56,894 bases of DNA from NCBI GenBank assembly GCA_022453515.1, contig JAJNNY010000114.1, positions 1 through 56,894 on the forward strand. The letters run 5' to 3'. This DNA comes from Astrocystis sublimbata. Lineage: Eukaryota > Ascomycota > Sordariomycetes > Xylariales > Xylariaceae. The notes under the pieces were generated by a model. The model was given only the letters and a program-made list of their open reading frames with translations, ran no database searches and was not told the DNA's origin. Position numbers and translations under genes: made by a program. Of the stretch, positions 33,040-43,697 are shown in pieces (position 1 is the first letter of the stretch; each line of letters begins with the position of its first letter).

Positions 33040-33862
33040 TACTTAATTCTTTGTTTCCATTCATTCATCATCTTGCTTCTCTGGCAATGGACCAGGCTCA
33101 TATCCTACTCTTCAGATCCATACCTAATCATCTTTATTGGTATGTGGATATGGCACTACTGCCGTTTGTTTGTCCACGTTTGGTTTTGGATGTAGTATCG
33201 TCCCGCCTACCCTCCTGAGGTACAAAAAAAATATCGAAAGGATATTCCGGCTTACCCTTCCAAAGTAGTATTTTATAAAGATGCTTCGGTTGTTATTACG
33301 ACTGTCTTTAATCCGAAAACATACACGCTTCACCTTAAGGAATACGTTGAAGCACTCTCAAATACCGGACCCGTTACTATTATCATTATTACCGATGTTG
33401 AAGAGAATATCGCAAATATCCAGCAACAAGTCCATAATATTCGCCAAAAATCAGTACTAATAAAAATGATGTATTCCGGTGTACGCAGCAAACGCCGGCA
33501 AACAATTCATGGCCTTGGACTTGTGAACACCGATATCGCAGTTTTATGAGATGACCACGTGTTTCCGAAGGCGAATTAGCTCAAGAATACGTTGAACGCT
33601 TTCAACCAAGACAAGGTGGGCTTAGTTGGGACAAGAAAGAAGGTACGCCGCCAGGATCCGGGAGCAGACAGCCTCTGGAAATGGTACTGGAACTCATTTT
33701 GGAATGTCATGGGTATCCTGTATCTTACGCGGCACAACTTCGAGATTCGAGCAACCAACGCCGTAGACGGGGGAGTTTTTCGTTATTTCGGGTCGAGCGT
33801 TACTCGTGCGAACCTGTTTTATATAGGAGAAAGCGTTCAGGGATGGCTTCGTGAACGAACGC
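33040..33862 (+). pseudogene. GT2 polysaccharide synthase (CPS1/hyaluronan-synthase-like), N-terminal part
   Basis: A membrane-bound processive family-2 glycosyltransferase. A hydrophobic lead (YLIIFIGMWIWHYCRLFVHVWFWM) is followed by the GT-A domain: YRPAYPPEV, VVFYKDASVVITTVFNPKTY, DDHVFPKAN (the metal-binding DDH motif), KVGLVGTRKKVRRQDPG and SFWNVMGILYLTRHNFEIRA, then NAVDGGVF. No frameshift occurs, but stops fall at 33,193 (TAG), 33,547 (TGA) and 33,577 (TAG). The sequence breaks off after GFVNER at about 33,862, where an unrelated EST1-like gene begins on the other strand. The TED/QxxRW catalytic half is absent. It is a truncated duplicate of a host gene. Confidence 0.85.
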
Positions 33863-33865
33863 ATA

Positions 33866-36216
33866 GCATCTCCAGCCTGTGTCTCGGTCTCGACCGTCTC
33901 GGGTTTGGGATTCGCCGTAGTCTGTCACTCTGTATCGTCGACAATGTTCATCATATCAGCATCCCTTGATATTTCGTCGATCTCTCTCTCAAACTCTGGC
34001 AGCACTCCAAACCGGCTCGTGTCGCGGGTGAAAGTCAGCCCTCTTCCGGATTACGCAATCTTATAGCCGAGCCAAAGAATCCTCTCCTTTCGGACCTGCA
34101 CCATCGAGGGCATTTCAAAGTACTTCTCCTCGTCGTCGAGTCTTTCGTTGGAGAACCAGTCGGCCGGGTAATATTGGTCTACGAAAAAAAGACCCTTTAG
34201 GGCAAAGTCTTCTGGCACGGGACAAGGCGGTTCGTTGCTTTCCCTAGGGAAATCGTTACTAAGCATCCGCTTAGTATCCTGGGCAGGATCTAAGAGCTTA
34301 TTAAATATTAACGATAGCAACTTCCAGGGGAACCGGTGTTCCAACTAGCTTAAAGCATCGGGCACCTAGGTAAGGTAAAACATAAAAACCATAACAACGT
34401 GTGTATAAACCAACACGTTAACATCGTCGTACCGACGGAATACGACTTCATGTGTCGCTATAGTAAAATGAGAAGCATCCTCAAAATCCGTCGACGGCTT
34501 TAAAGCACCAATCCCCTAAGTTTGATTTTGTCCCTTAGTTTCATCGTTGTAATAGTGGATCAGTTTCATAATCGCGTTCTCCTCTTTCCCATACGACAAA
34601 AGCGCGCAGCAGTTGGCAATGGCAATATAGTAGCCCGTCTCCGTCCAGCGCTTCTCTATACGGTGGATATAGGTATCCAAAAATTCCAAAAACGCTTTTG
34701 CCACAAGGCCGAATTTCTCCGATTGCTTTCGGCTGAACAATATACCATGCGTCCTGACAAAAGCGACATCAATCAACAGCATACGCCTATACGCATGACC
34801 ACTCAGAATGGGATCAAACAGAGTCATAATGGATTCCTTGGCAGAAGCAAATGGGATCGGGACGCAGAGCGACTTGGCGTAATAATATAACTGCTAAAGC
34901 GCATTAGGCCGTGCCAATATAGCAAGATGATGGTAAAAGCGACCCGTAGTCGGTACTTTATCAGATACCTTTGAATACCAGTGTCTAGACACTGAAGTCC
35001 AACCCTCGCGGTCCCGTATGTCTTCATCTTCAATCGCCATTCTATTCGGGTAAAGGTTAGAAAGGAAAGCGTATAAGGGAAAAGAAATTACCTATATCTC
35101 CCCAGATCTCCAAAACATTCGATCCATATATCTTCAAAAGCAGGCACGGTTTCGTATAGCAAAGCCATCATAGAGTATACCAAGTAAATAAAAGTAAGCA
35201 TGTGCTCGAGGGACTCCGGCAGACGATACCTCAGTAACTCAAGAAAACTATGTATGCCATGGCGCCACATGCGCGCTGGCATGGCGTACTTTAAAGCTAA
35301 TCGTTTGAGAGCTGGACTGGCCGAGGGATATTGTAACGCTAAAAAGAAATCGTAGTGCTCATACAACAGGGTGCGATAGAGCGCTATAAATGCTTGCCAT
35401 TGCTCATTGTTAAGTCTCGTATCGTTTTGTGAGGATTGGGCATTATCGACCTCGATACACTTGGCTTCGACCATCATAAGGCCGGCATATATACCCTTGA
35501 CTTCGGCAACCAGCTGCTCCTGGCTGATAGGCCGGGTCTCTAGCTGTTTGATCATGCGCCGGACTTCATAATCGTCCTCCGGTGGTTCACTTACCCTAGG
35601 TGCTACGGGGGCCTTACCCGCCCTGAAAGATGAAGGCTTCGGCCAAGAAGCCGAGGGCGAGGGGTCAATATTTGGATTCCAGAGCTTGCCCGGCGGCTGG
35701 GCAGCGCCGCGATTAAAATCAGGATCATGAGGTGTCGGGTTTTGCTGGGGCCGAGCTCGCGATCTTCTTATCGGACTATTTAACCGAGCCCGAGCTGGCT
35801 TTACAGGAGAAGACATGGGAGATTTACGTCTTTTATTTGTACTCGGGCCACCTTGATCTGCAACAGCTGGTAACCCAGAATTACCCCCTCCCGGATCTCT
35901 GGTCGATATAGGTGTCTCGACTGCACTAAGTTTTCTGGGGGGCATGTGTCAGCTCCCGTAAAGTCGGCAGAGTACTGCTGCGCGGCAAAGTCGGTACGTA
36001 CCGGCCACTTTTAACGTCGCGTATAAGCGTATTAATATCTTTGCCTTCTATATATTGTTGGTGTTTGGTTGTAAAATAATTTTGTATCCGGTCATCTACC
36101 CCAGCAAATTGTTCATTACAGCCTAGCACGGGACAGTTCACCCGCGACTGCTAGCGCAGGTGGCTGATATATGAGGAAGCAATAGTAGACTCTTTGTTAT
36201 CTTTGGCGTTCGGCAT
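33866..36216 (-). pseudogene. EST1/SMG-like DNA/RNA-binding domain protein with N-terminal C2H2 finger
   Basis: Relatives are telomerase- or NMD-associated EST1/EBS1-type proteins. ATG 36,216 begins MPNAKDNKEST, then CPVLGCNEQFAG (finger-like). An extra C in a C6 run near 35,943 shifts the frame into MPPRKLSAVETP. The EST1 region follows: SFLELLRYRLPESLEHML, MALLYETVPAFEDIWIECFG, a 50-bp intron (35,091-35,042), then TTGRFYHHLAILARPNAL, KESIMTLFDPILSG, VRTHGILFS, YYIAIANCCALLSYG, HRFPWKLLSLIF, and KGLFFVDQYYPADWF with RKERILWLGYKIA. Stops are TAG at 36,151, 34,894, 34,516, 34,366 and 34,345, TAA at 34,051, then a later TGA. The TAGs fit CAG mutated by RIP. It ends at the GT2 junction. Confidence 0.88.
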
Positions 36217-36603
36217 TTTTCCGTTCAGAGAAAGCGTTAAAAGGCTAAAACGGAAACAATGATAGTCAAGTGTGTATGCAAGTACAGATCAGTTCCGTCG
36301 AGAGAGCCGAAAATTGCACTTTCATAAAGACTCTGGAAAAAGCGAAAAGTGTACGAATGGCGAGAGAAGAGGATTGCGGGCAGCTGTAAGGCCTTATATA
36401 AGTGTACCGTAGACTAGTAATGCCTGTCCTACCTATACCTATTGCGGCTCTGGTTGCCTAAACTTTGCGAACCACTTGGTTCGCACACCACCAATCCTCT
36501 TAAATACCCGATAAATCTGCCACCCCCCCAACATCGTAAAAGCCACACCTACAGTCTGTATCGCGATTTCCCAGACAACGCATTTCTGTTGCATCTCCAA
36601 CCG

Positions 36604-37480
36604 ATGACAGCTAGCTACTATAACTCACCTCCTATAATAGAAAAGTATACGAGACTGTTCCTCGCCATGCGCTACTCATGCTAGACCTACCGGTGTTTAA
36701 AGCATCACTACACAATCTACATTTAGTTGTTTTAGTAAAGATTAATCGTAACATTATCCACGTAACCCAACGCCTGGTAGATTGTTTGCAGGCTCGACCG
36801 CAAACCTTCGCCTGGAAAGTGGAAGCGATACAAACAGTGTTCCGTGCCCTGCCCAAGCATAAACCGTTAGAACCTAAAGGGTAAGCTCCCTGCTCCAGGT
36901 ATAAGGTAGCGGTCAGTGCTTACTCACGTAGCTATAGCCAGCAGACGGCTATAGTTCTCCCTATATTACAGCACCTATTCCGGGAGGCGGTCGATAAATA
37001 TGTTATCTCCGACCTTCAGCTGAAGGGGGATATCGATCTGGCCGTCGAAGCCCTCCTCAGCGTCTCTTTTTTCGGCGGACCTGAGTGGAAACAAACCGCT
37101 GTCAATCTGGTTGACCGCCTTCTCAACAGCTCTCTAGATAGGCTGCTCCGAGTTCGAGCAGATATCCGTAGGCTATAGATCGCCTTAGTAGTAACGCCTC
37201 ACCTAATACTTCTAGACGATATTGCCAGGCTACATTTGATAATAGGTAACGTAAGCGACCATAAAGATCGTTCTTGCGCTATCGACTAAACATTGATACG
37301 TTTGCTACTGTCCACTCTACGCGCGCGTCTCCGGCGCAGTTTAAAGAAGTTCTGACCGACAAGATCTCTTTTGAAGAAGACAATAGTTCGGGCGTCTGTC
37401 AGTCGTCCTCAGCGCTAACAGAACACAGAATCCTGTCCACAATACGACTGCAACATTTCCGTGTGGTCTAGAACTGGATC
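36604..37480 (+). pseudogene. Unrecognised helical-protein pseudogene
   Basis: Pieces join into a plausible spliced frame: RLVDCLQARPQTFAWKVEAI and HKPLEPKG, a possible intron from GTAAGC near 36,883 to CTCACGTAG near 36,932, then LQHLFREAVDKYVISDLQLK, GDIDLAVEALLSVSFFGGPE and VDRLLNSSLDRLLRVRADI. After a TAG come LILLDDIARLHLIIG, a possible second intron, and FKEVLTDKISFEEDNSSG. At least two TAG stops and one frame break remain. No known domain was recognised. The 37,558-37,755 piece looks like a relative of its first exon. Confidence 0.45.
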
Positions 37481-37557
37481 AAGACTGGCGCTTGTTGTTT
37501 GTGTTCCGCACCGGGCGGCTACGCTCCACCTATCCCTAACGAGAAAAGCAGTTCTTA

Positions 37558-37755
37558 ATGCTCCGAAGGCGATGGCGCGACATCACGATGGAGACCCTGG
37601 GATTTGTTAAGGTTGCATTCAATACTACCAAGATTGACAAGCGCCTAGCCAGCCACCTCGATCAAAGGCCTAAGGTAATAAACTGGAAAGCCAAGGCTAC
37701 CCAGCTCCTCGTGCATGTTCTCCTTATTCACCCAGTACTTGAACCCCACGAGTAG
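37558..37755 (+). pseudogene. Fragment related to the 36.7-kb pseudogene
   Basis: The frame contains RLASHLDQRPKVINWKAKAT and HPVLEPHE, spaced like RLVDCLQARPQTFAWKVEAI and HKPLEPKG at 36,770-36,880 (shared RL-x4-L-x-RP-x4-WK-x2-A, then H-x-LEP). This suggests a decayed tandem duplicate. Function unknown. Confidence 0.35.
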
Positions 37756-39456
37756 GTCACGGCTAAGCCGGAACAAGAGGACTGCTACTAATCACCGTTA
37801 ACGCAACATAACATAGTTATGTTACTCTACATAAGACCATACTCCCCCATATTACGTGCATAATCTCCCATCTCTATAACATCCAAGTCCTGTCTATCTT
37901 AGAAGCGAAGTGCTAGGCCGGGCTTGCACGAAGTGGCGGAACTCTACATAGCTACGTCATATTTCTCGAGCCTAGACTAGAGAAGCAAGGCGTTTGCCAC
38001 GTCAGCTCGTGTAGCGCTAGCACTTTAGTTGGATCTACGAACGAACGCGCCTTATCGTAGACATCCTCAAAATGGATGATAATTATATTATATAAAGGTC
38101 TCCAAAACTTCTAGTAACTACCCTATACCTATGTGTAACCCCTTTATTCGTAGTCCCATGGGCTACTTAAGTGACCGTACTATCGTAGGGGGACCTAGAT
38201 GAGTAATCATGACAGGTTCCGCGTGTATTGAGATGATGTAAAGCATAAGAGGTTTGATTTATCGGGATCTCCATACCCAGCTGCACCGACTGTAGAAAGC
38301 ATAAATAAGGCCATAATAAGCTATATATTCGAGGGATGCGCCGTCCTCTCAAAGAGTAGATAATGTTGCAATGTTTTGCGCAAAATATCACGTAGACTGA
38401 CCTCTATTACGTTGACGAAAAGAAAATATAGCAAATTCATACATTTGTCTACACTTTTTCACTGCCTCGATATACCGAAGAAAACGTCGATTCGGCAAAC
38501 GCAGCAGCACGAAATAGCATCAGTATACCAAACTTGCGGGGCTAGATAAACAAAGCAGGTCACAACTAACATGCTGCATATAGCGTGAGAGGCAGCCTAT
38601 TTGCAACACTGTATGAGTCGAGGAAAGCACCCTCTACCACTGCCCATACTGCTTGCTTTTGTTTAGTATCGAAAGTTGCCACGCAGGTGCGCCAGGTCTG
38701 GGCGGCTACGAGCCCTGTCGCGGCATTCTTTTGGTTGTATACGTATCCAAATTACGCACGTCCTTTGAACCACGCGCTATTTACTGTTACATCTAATATG
38801 CAAGTTTAAAAACTGCACCCTCCTGTCTTGCGAGGTTCAAGTAATCGTGCCTAATACGAACACAGACGCCCGGGAACCTAGTCGGAGATGATCGGCAGTT
38901 GCCTTATCATAAACCGCTCGCTTCGGCCAGCCCCCCCAGTCACGAACGAAGTATTGTACACGGCTAGCTCCCTTACAGACAACACCAAGGCTATGCAAGG
39001 GCGTCTACCATATTTGCGAGGCGCAGCATATACAGGGAAAAATCAGTGAATTGTAGGATGAAAAGGCGGTGTATACACAATTAAGGACATGGTATTAACA
39101 CTTTTGTCCTATATTTCCAACTCGCCCCGCCACGAAATCCTTATAACCCAGACACTGTAGGCACTTGGCAAAAACAAGCATGTGTATGTTAGGTGACCGA
39201 TTTTTTCTATTCGATCAGACTAACCGTGGCCACAAGTGCGAGTTGGACACCATGATCATGTTGTATCGCATCTAATAATTACAATTAAGCGTTACCGTGC
39301 CCACACGACTGGCTGTTAGGACTTGCCAAGGGTCCGTAGGCTACGCCACGGGCCGGCCTGACGCAGGTTAACGAAGCCAGAGAGGTATCTTTGCTGTGCC
39401 CTGCTGCCTGGTGGGGCAGTTGCCCCAAAGTATGATTAGTGATTCGTAGCAGAGTG
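37756..39456. other. No supported gene
   Basis: Mixed composition. Open frames at 38,585-38,809 (plus) and 38,391-38,167 (minus) have no recognisable features. The last 170 bases may be the decayed continuation of the truncated Zn2Cys6 gene (minus), where GATAPPGSRAQQRYLSGFV reads past its stop. Confidence 0.4.
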
Positions 39457-40068
39457 CTACTCCTTCTGACCCCTGACGTAGTCGTTGCAAGCGTCATCTG
39501 TCACAGGAGGTGCATTGACAACAGGCAGAGCAAGACCTCGAAGTTTGCCCCGACTCGCCACTCCGACATTCCATGTTAGATTCATTTTATAACCAGAACA
39601 CTTCCTTTCTTTTCTCATGCACTGTGCGCAAAACGGCCTTCCGCGGTCGCATTTTGTTTTGCTCCGAACGCATGTGGAGCAATCATCTGCTTGCTTGGTG
39701 GGCCCTCGTCTCTTGCCCTTACCGGTTGGTTGTAGTATTTTCTTTTCCACTCGGTTACACTTCGGAATCAAGTGGGAATTTGTAACTGCCCTTCAGTGCC
39801 GAGGGGCCGACATTGCATTGCGATTTCTCATTACTCGACTTGGAGCCATCTGTAGGAGATATATTAGTATGTTTTGAGATTATATTAGGATACCCATATA
39901 TATACCAATCTTATTGTCGTTGTGGACCTGTAGTGACGTGCCGTTCAACCTCGGATCTAACGGGAATAGAGTGCGATACTCGTTGTTGTTGAATTTCGAC
40001 GTAGATGGACCTTTAAAGTCGCTAGGCTTAACGTCCTCAACAGACGTATCTGGGTTCTTACTAGCCAT
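39457..40068 (-). pseudogene. Zn2Cys6 transcription factor, N-terminal part, probably truncated
   Basis: A candidate first exon starts at ATG 40,068 (MASKNPDTSVEDVKPSDFKG) and ends near 39,904 at a GTATATATAT donor. After a CTACAG acceptor near 39,849 the frame gives DGSKSSNEKSQCNVGPSAL, then a frame change or short second intron. The cluster reads CSTCVRSKTKCDRGRPFC followed by AQCMRKERKC, a complete six-cysteine binuclear zinc finger, then GYKMNLTWNVGVASRGKLRG, a block common after the finger in this subfamily. The frame stops at 39,457 where family members go on for hundreds of residues, so regulatory function is doubtful. Confidence 0.7.
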
Positions 40069-40442
40069 GATCGTTGAACGAACAGCGGAGAAGAGTTCGA
40101 AAGAGTGCAGGGCGCCACGTAGTACTTAGTATGTATGGATACTGAATCAAACTAGTATATGCCTAGTAGTAACAAGCATCAAGCATAAGTAATAGACAGA
40201 GTAATAAATCTCATGTGCCCATCTATAACGGACGATGTTTGTAAGAACACTAGATCACTTAGCCTCGATAATATAGGTACGAATCTATTAATATATATTA
40301 AGAAAATTTGCCAAAAGAGGTAAGGTAACAGGGTAAGGACCGGAAGCTGTTGGAATTAGGGGCTAGTGCCTGAGTGTAATGATCTGAAACTAGTAGATTT
40401 TCTCCCCGCATTCTCATTAAGTCTATTTGGAATTGAACTCGG

Positions 40443-40682
40443 TTGCCTGCAAGGAGTAAGTACGAAGGTTACGTGTTCCGAACCTGTGTGGTGTTTGCAC
40501 GCGATGGGCAGTATGACACCACACATCTCTTTGATTATTCAAATCTAATGGAGCAGAGGGCATTTCTCGCGACCCGCGGGATCTCAAAGACCGGCGAATA
40601 CTTTTCAACGGAACACAGAAGCATAATACAAATCGACCAGCTCCCTAACTTCATTAAGTTTAGTAAGATATACTTTATATAA
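40443..40682 (+). other. Unassigned protein-like frame
   Basis: An open stretch with biased, protein-like content (GYVFRTCVVFARDGQYDTTH, FLATRGISKTGEYF, IIQIDQLPNF). It has no secure start and no family I recognise. It could be one exon of a decayed gene. Confidence 0.3.
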
Positions 40683-41009
40683 GAAATAAGCTTAAAAATG
40701 TTCATCGACCATGTATGTCAGTTAAATTGCGAAGCTTAGGAGTGGACAGGGGCAGACAGCAAGTCTCACATCGGAATGTTCGCTAATGCAGATGTCGAAG
40801 CGGGGGGAGAGTCATAATACTGCTGTACTGGTGACAACAGTAACGCGCGGGGGGGTTGCCGAGCCGTGCTTAGCGTACACAGTACTCTCGCCTGCATCCA
40901 GGTATAATCGCGACAATTCAACTGAATACTTTGCATAAGAATCCCGTATCATTTCTTTTCTTAGGTAGGAGAGTTCCAAGTTTGTAGTTTAAAAGTGGGA
41001 CTATCGTGT
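40683..41009. other. Intergenic, nothing recognised
   Basis: No open frame or repeat match seen, apart from the R-family copy starting at the right edge. Confidence 0.35.
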
Positions 41010-41110
41010 GTAGGTGCGCTCACACGTCTCCTCTTGCCGATCTCTTGACTCTTCAGCACACGCTCAAGAATTCGTTCCCACACACCGTGTGGCGACCCCT
41101 GTATTCTACA
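41010..41110 (-). repeat. Dispersed repeat family R, partial copy (reverse)
   Basis: The reverse complement reads TACAGGGGTCGCCACACGGT, GTGTGGGAACGAATTC, GAGCGTGTGCT, then AGAGTCAAGAGATCGGCAAG and GACGTGT. It matches the first half of 20,481-20,640 closely, including the 20-base AGAGTCAAGAGATCGGCAAG block. Confidence 0.75.
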
Positions 41111-41344
41111 TGAAATGCAACATCTGACAGCAGCGACTTCTAGGGAGTCGCGGAATACCCCCAATTGTTGAAAAGGAGATTGTGAGTGAAAGACGTGAAT
41201 AGAAAAGGAAGATGGAAGTTTGATGGGGTTTAACTACGGGACGTGACTATTTGGAGTGATGCGGGATAATCACACGCCACACGCGAGGCGTCGACTGAGA
41301 GAAAGTTCCGATTTAGCAACAGTAGGATAGAAGGCATAGTATCA

Positions 41345-41429
41345 TGCCCCATGGGAGGCTTTAGGATAGGCATCTCCATTTCATGGACCTTTCCTCGGGG
41401 GTAAAGTAGAATAATAATAATAATAATAC
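41345..41429 (+). repeat. Retroelement 3' end with (AAT)n tail, copy 2
   Basis: CATGCCCCATGGGAGGC, then GACCTTTCCTCGGGGGTAAA, then six AAT units. Diverged relative of the minus-strand copy at 12,495-12,605. Confidence 0.5.
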
Positions 41430-41439
41430 ACCTTCCAGC

Positions 41440-41705
41440 ATGAAAGAACTCAGGAAGCCCAGGAAGGACAAAATTCTGTGTATAAAAGAGACATTTGATC
41501 CTCAACAGATTGAGAGGAGGATCAAGGCCTTTGAGACCCATTGGGAATTATTCTTGAAGTTGAAGTTATTCCAAGCCCTGAATATCAGCCCTTGTCACAA
41601 TCAGCGTCGCACTAGGTTTCCGAGACTCTCGGTGATGGCGCTGGATTTCTTTACTGTCACCAGAGTGCCGTCTCCAAAGCGATCGGCTGGTCACTGCGTA
41701 GTAGC
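41440..41705 (+). pseudogene. hAT transposase C-terminal (dimerisation) fragment
   Basis: The frame reads KELRKPRKDKILCIKETFDP, then WELFLKLKLFQALN and RRTRFPRLSVMALDFFTVT. The RRxxFPxLSxMALDxLS pattern is the start of the hAT family C-terminal dimerisation region; the usual IPASS..ER-x-FS continuation is lost (TRVPSPKRSAGH). It lies between an (AAT)n tail and an 18-19-base A run. Only this scrap remains. Confidence 0.45.
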
Positions 41706-41724
41706 AAAAAAAAAAAAAAAAAAA
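41706..41724. repeat. A-homopolymer, 18-19 bases
   Basis: An uninterrupted run of A, possibly the poly(A) tail of a retroposed sequence inserted on the plus strand. No matching target duplication was identified. Confidence 0.6.
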
Positions 41725-41810
41725 GTCCGCACCTCACCACCACCTCTCCCTGCGGTTGACCTCTTGCGGAGCTGCTAGTGACATGACCTCGGTGGCAAGG
41801 GGGTGTGTCG

Positions 41811-41955
41811 ACATAAGTCCCAGGCATATTCGGATGCACTGCAAGAGGCATGTAGACCCAGAGCCTGCTCTGTTTGTCATAGCCTATAGGCTCAGTCCGA
41901 TATCCGACTCCTCATCACACAGCCAAGAAGTCGTTCCTACACACCACCTGGGACG
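41811..41955 (-). repeat. Family R-related motifs (reverse)
   Basis: ATAAGTCCCAGGCATATTCG at 41,813 matches the end motif of the 28.4-kb copy. CACACAGCCAAGAAGTCGTT then CCTACACACC at 41,918 is the reversed core motif. The two lie about 100 bases apart, as expected for a shortened copy. Confidence 0.5.
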
Positions 41956-42289
41956 CGTTGGCTTGACAGCTATTCCTCTTGTATCAATACGCTTCGAAGA
42001 CTGTGCTTGAAGTATTTGTCAACTGTGCCGGTCTGAAAGAACCCCTGATTCTTGCACTACCCGTCAAAACTTACCAACTGCCCGGTCGTCTTTGACGAAG
42101 TGGCGAGCTGAGTAGCCGATCGGCCATCGTACCAGGATTCTGACCAGTTGCGTTGGACAACAGGATGTCATTGGCTGCTAGCCACAGGCCGTACATTGTA
42201 AAAGGCGGTCTATGAGGCATCGCGCAGATGTGTTATGACACCTTTGGGTTGCTCCCCCAGCTCCAAACAGCGGTCCAGAGCGAACTATA

Positions 42290-42525
42290 CCCGGGACTTA
42301 TTCCGACACACCCCTTACTTGCAGGCAGGAACGTTTTGACAAGTGGCAGTATGGGGCCAACGGGTCATAGCCTGCAATAAGCGGCCAGGAATGAACGAGG
42401 CGACGAGGTTCTTGGAGACTTGCAAGGATCCACCGCTCTGATAGTGCGGTTCAAGGGTCAGCTCTAGCCTCCAAGTGCCCCCCTTTACCACACACCCAGG
42501 AGTCATTCCGGCACACCCTCTATAG
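42290..42525 (-). repeat. Family R-related motifs (reverse)
   Basis: CCCGGGACTTATTCCGACACAC at 42,290-42,311 joins an end-motif-like and a core-like piece. CACACACCCAGGAGTCATTC with CGGCACACCC at 42,489-42,518 is a good reversed core motif. Confidence 0.5.
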
Positions 42526-43697
42526 TTTCTTACCTTACGCTAAAATAGATGCCTGAGGGCGTCTTGCGAGTCTATCAAATTCTAAATACTAGGAGCGGTG
42601 GTATGAATCACCGGAATTACATCCTGGCGCATAGACCGTCATGCGTGAGCTTTGCATATGTAAGGGAAAACCGGCCGTGGGCCGTGGTCACGGCCCCATG
42701 GGTATCTGTTGTTTAGGCCACCGTATCCGGCCTTCTATGCAGACTCAATGGGTCGTTACATACCAACGGATTCTGCCTTGCGTTGATAGCGCCTTTCCTT
42801 TAGGCAGCAGTGCTTTTCGTATGTATGTCAACATTGCTAGTGTGAGTAGGCTCATGCATAGCATGGTCGGATGCAAGTGTAAGTGTCCTATGTAACACTG
42901 ATACTCATACTCGATAGGTCGTCGATAATAATTGTAAGGTCGCCTATACATACACTATGCAAACTGATTGCCACTGTTATGTTTGCAAACTAGTTGTGTG
43001 AACATCCAGACAGGCATGACAGCCCTGGGATCGGGTATTTCCCTTTGAACTCATCACAGTGTCTGAAAGCATAGGCTCCGGATGAGATATCCTACCGGAC
43101 CGTTGCTTTGAAGTGCACGTCATCGAGATTGACGGGCACATGACTTGCTGCTCTCGAACGCTTACAACTGGAGGTCAAGTTTCTCCTGTTATTGATCCTC
43201 TTACATACTTGCTTCGCCAAGTGGCAGCTACATTTTCTACCATGGTGGTGATCATCAGCCCTCACACCATTTCATAAGTATGTTTATAAGTGGCAAATGG
43301 TACTTACGAAGAGTCTGGATACAACTGGATTTAGTCGCAAGAAACGTTTCAGACAGTCCCAGCAGCGCTCTGTCAGCCAGGCCTTCCTTCTCCTGGGCCC
43401 GAGTGGTCGATATGGCGTTCTGGTCGCACTGGGCGGTGCGCCGGGCTCTTCAATTATAGTGACACCAGCCTGCTCCCTCGCCCCCAACCCCATTCACGGA
43501 ACGAACCAACAATCACATCGAGACCCGGTGTGGGGGTACCCCTGGCTAAAGTGACCAATCCAACATTGACGCACTGTGTGAGTAGCAAATAACTGCAAAA
43601 TATCAACCCGTCCCATGGGCCCTCTCTATGGTTTTGATCTCCTGAACATCTATGTTCGTACCGACTCTTCATACAAAGACATTTGATAGCTTCTATT
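42526..43697. other. No supported gene
   Basis: Mixed composition with short random frames on both strands. The minus-strand frames over 43,284-43,819 overlap the antisense of the damaged paralog copy and show no domain. Confidence 0.4.

Noticed and set aside
35926..36141. Separate small zinc-finger gene
   Set aside because: It is continuous with the ATG at 36,216 and, after a one-base C-run slip, with the EST1-like frame; merged into that pseudogene.
41230..41541. 103-codon minus-strand open frame with an Ile run
   Set aside because: Antisense of the (AAT)n tail and the hAT scrap; an artefact of simple sequence.
41657..41851. Minus-strand frame with a poly-Phe stretch
   Set aside because: The translated A homopolymer at 41,706-41,724.
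20481..42525. Starship-type giant element
   Set aside because: Opposite-facing repeat clusters and cargo-like genes prompted the idea, but I found no DUF3435 tyrosine recombinase and no clean terminal structure.
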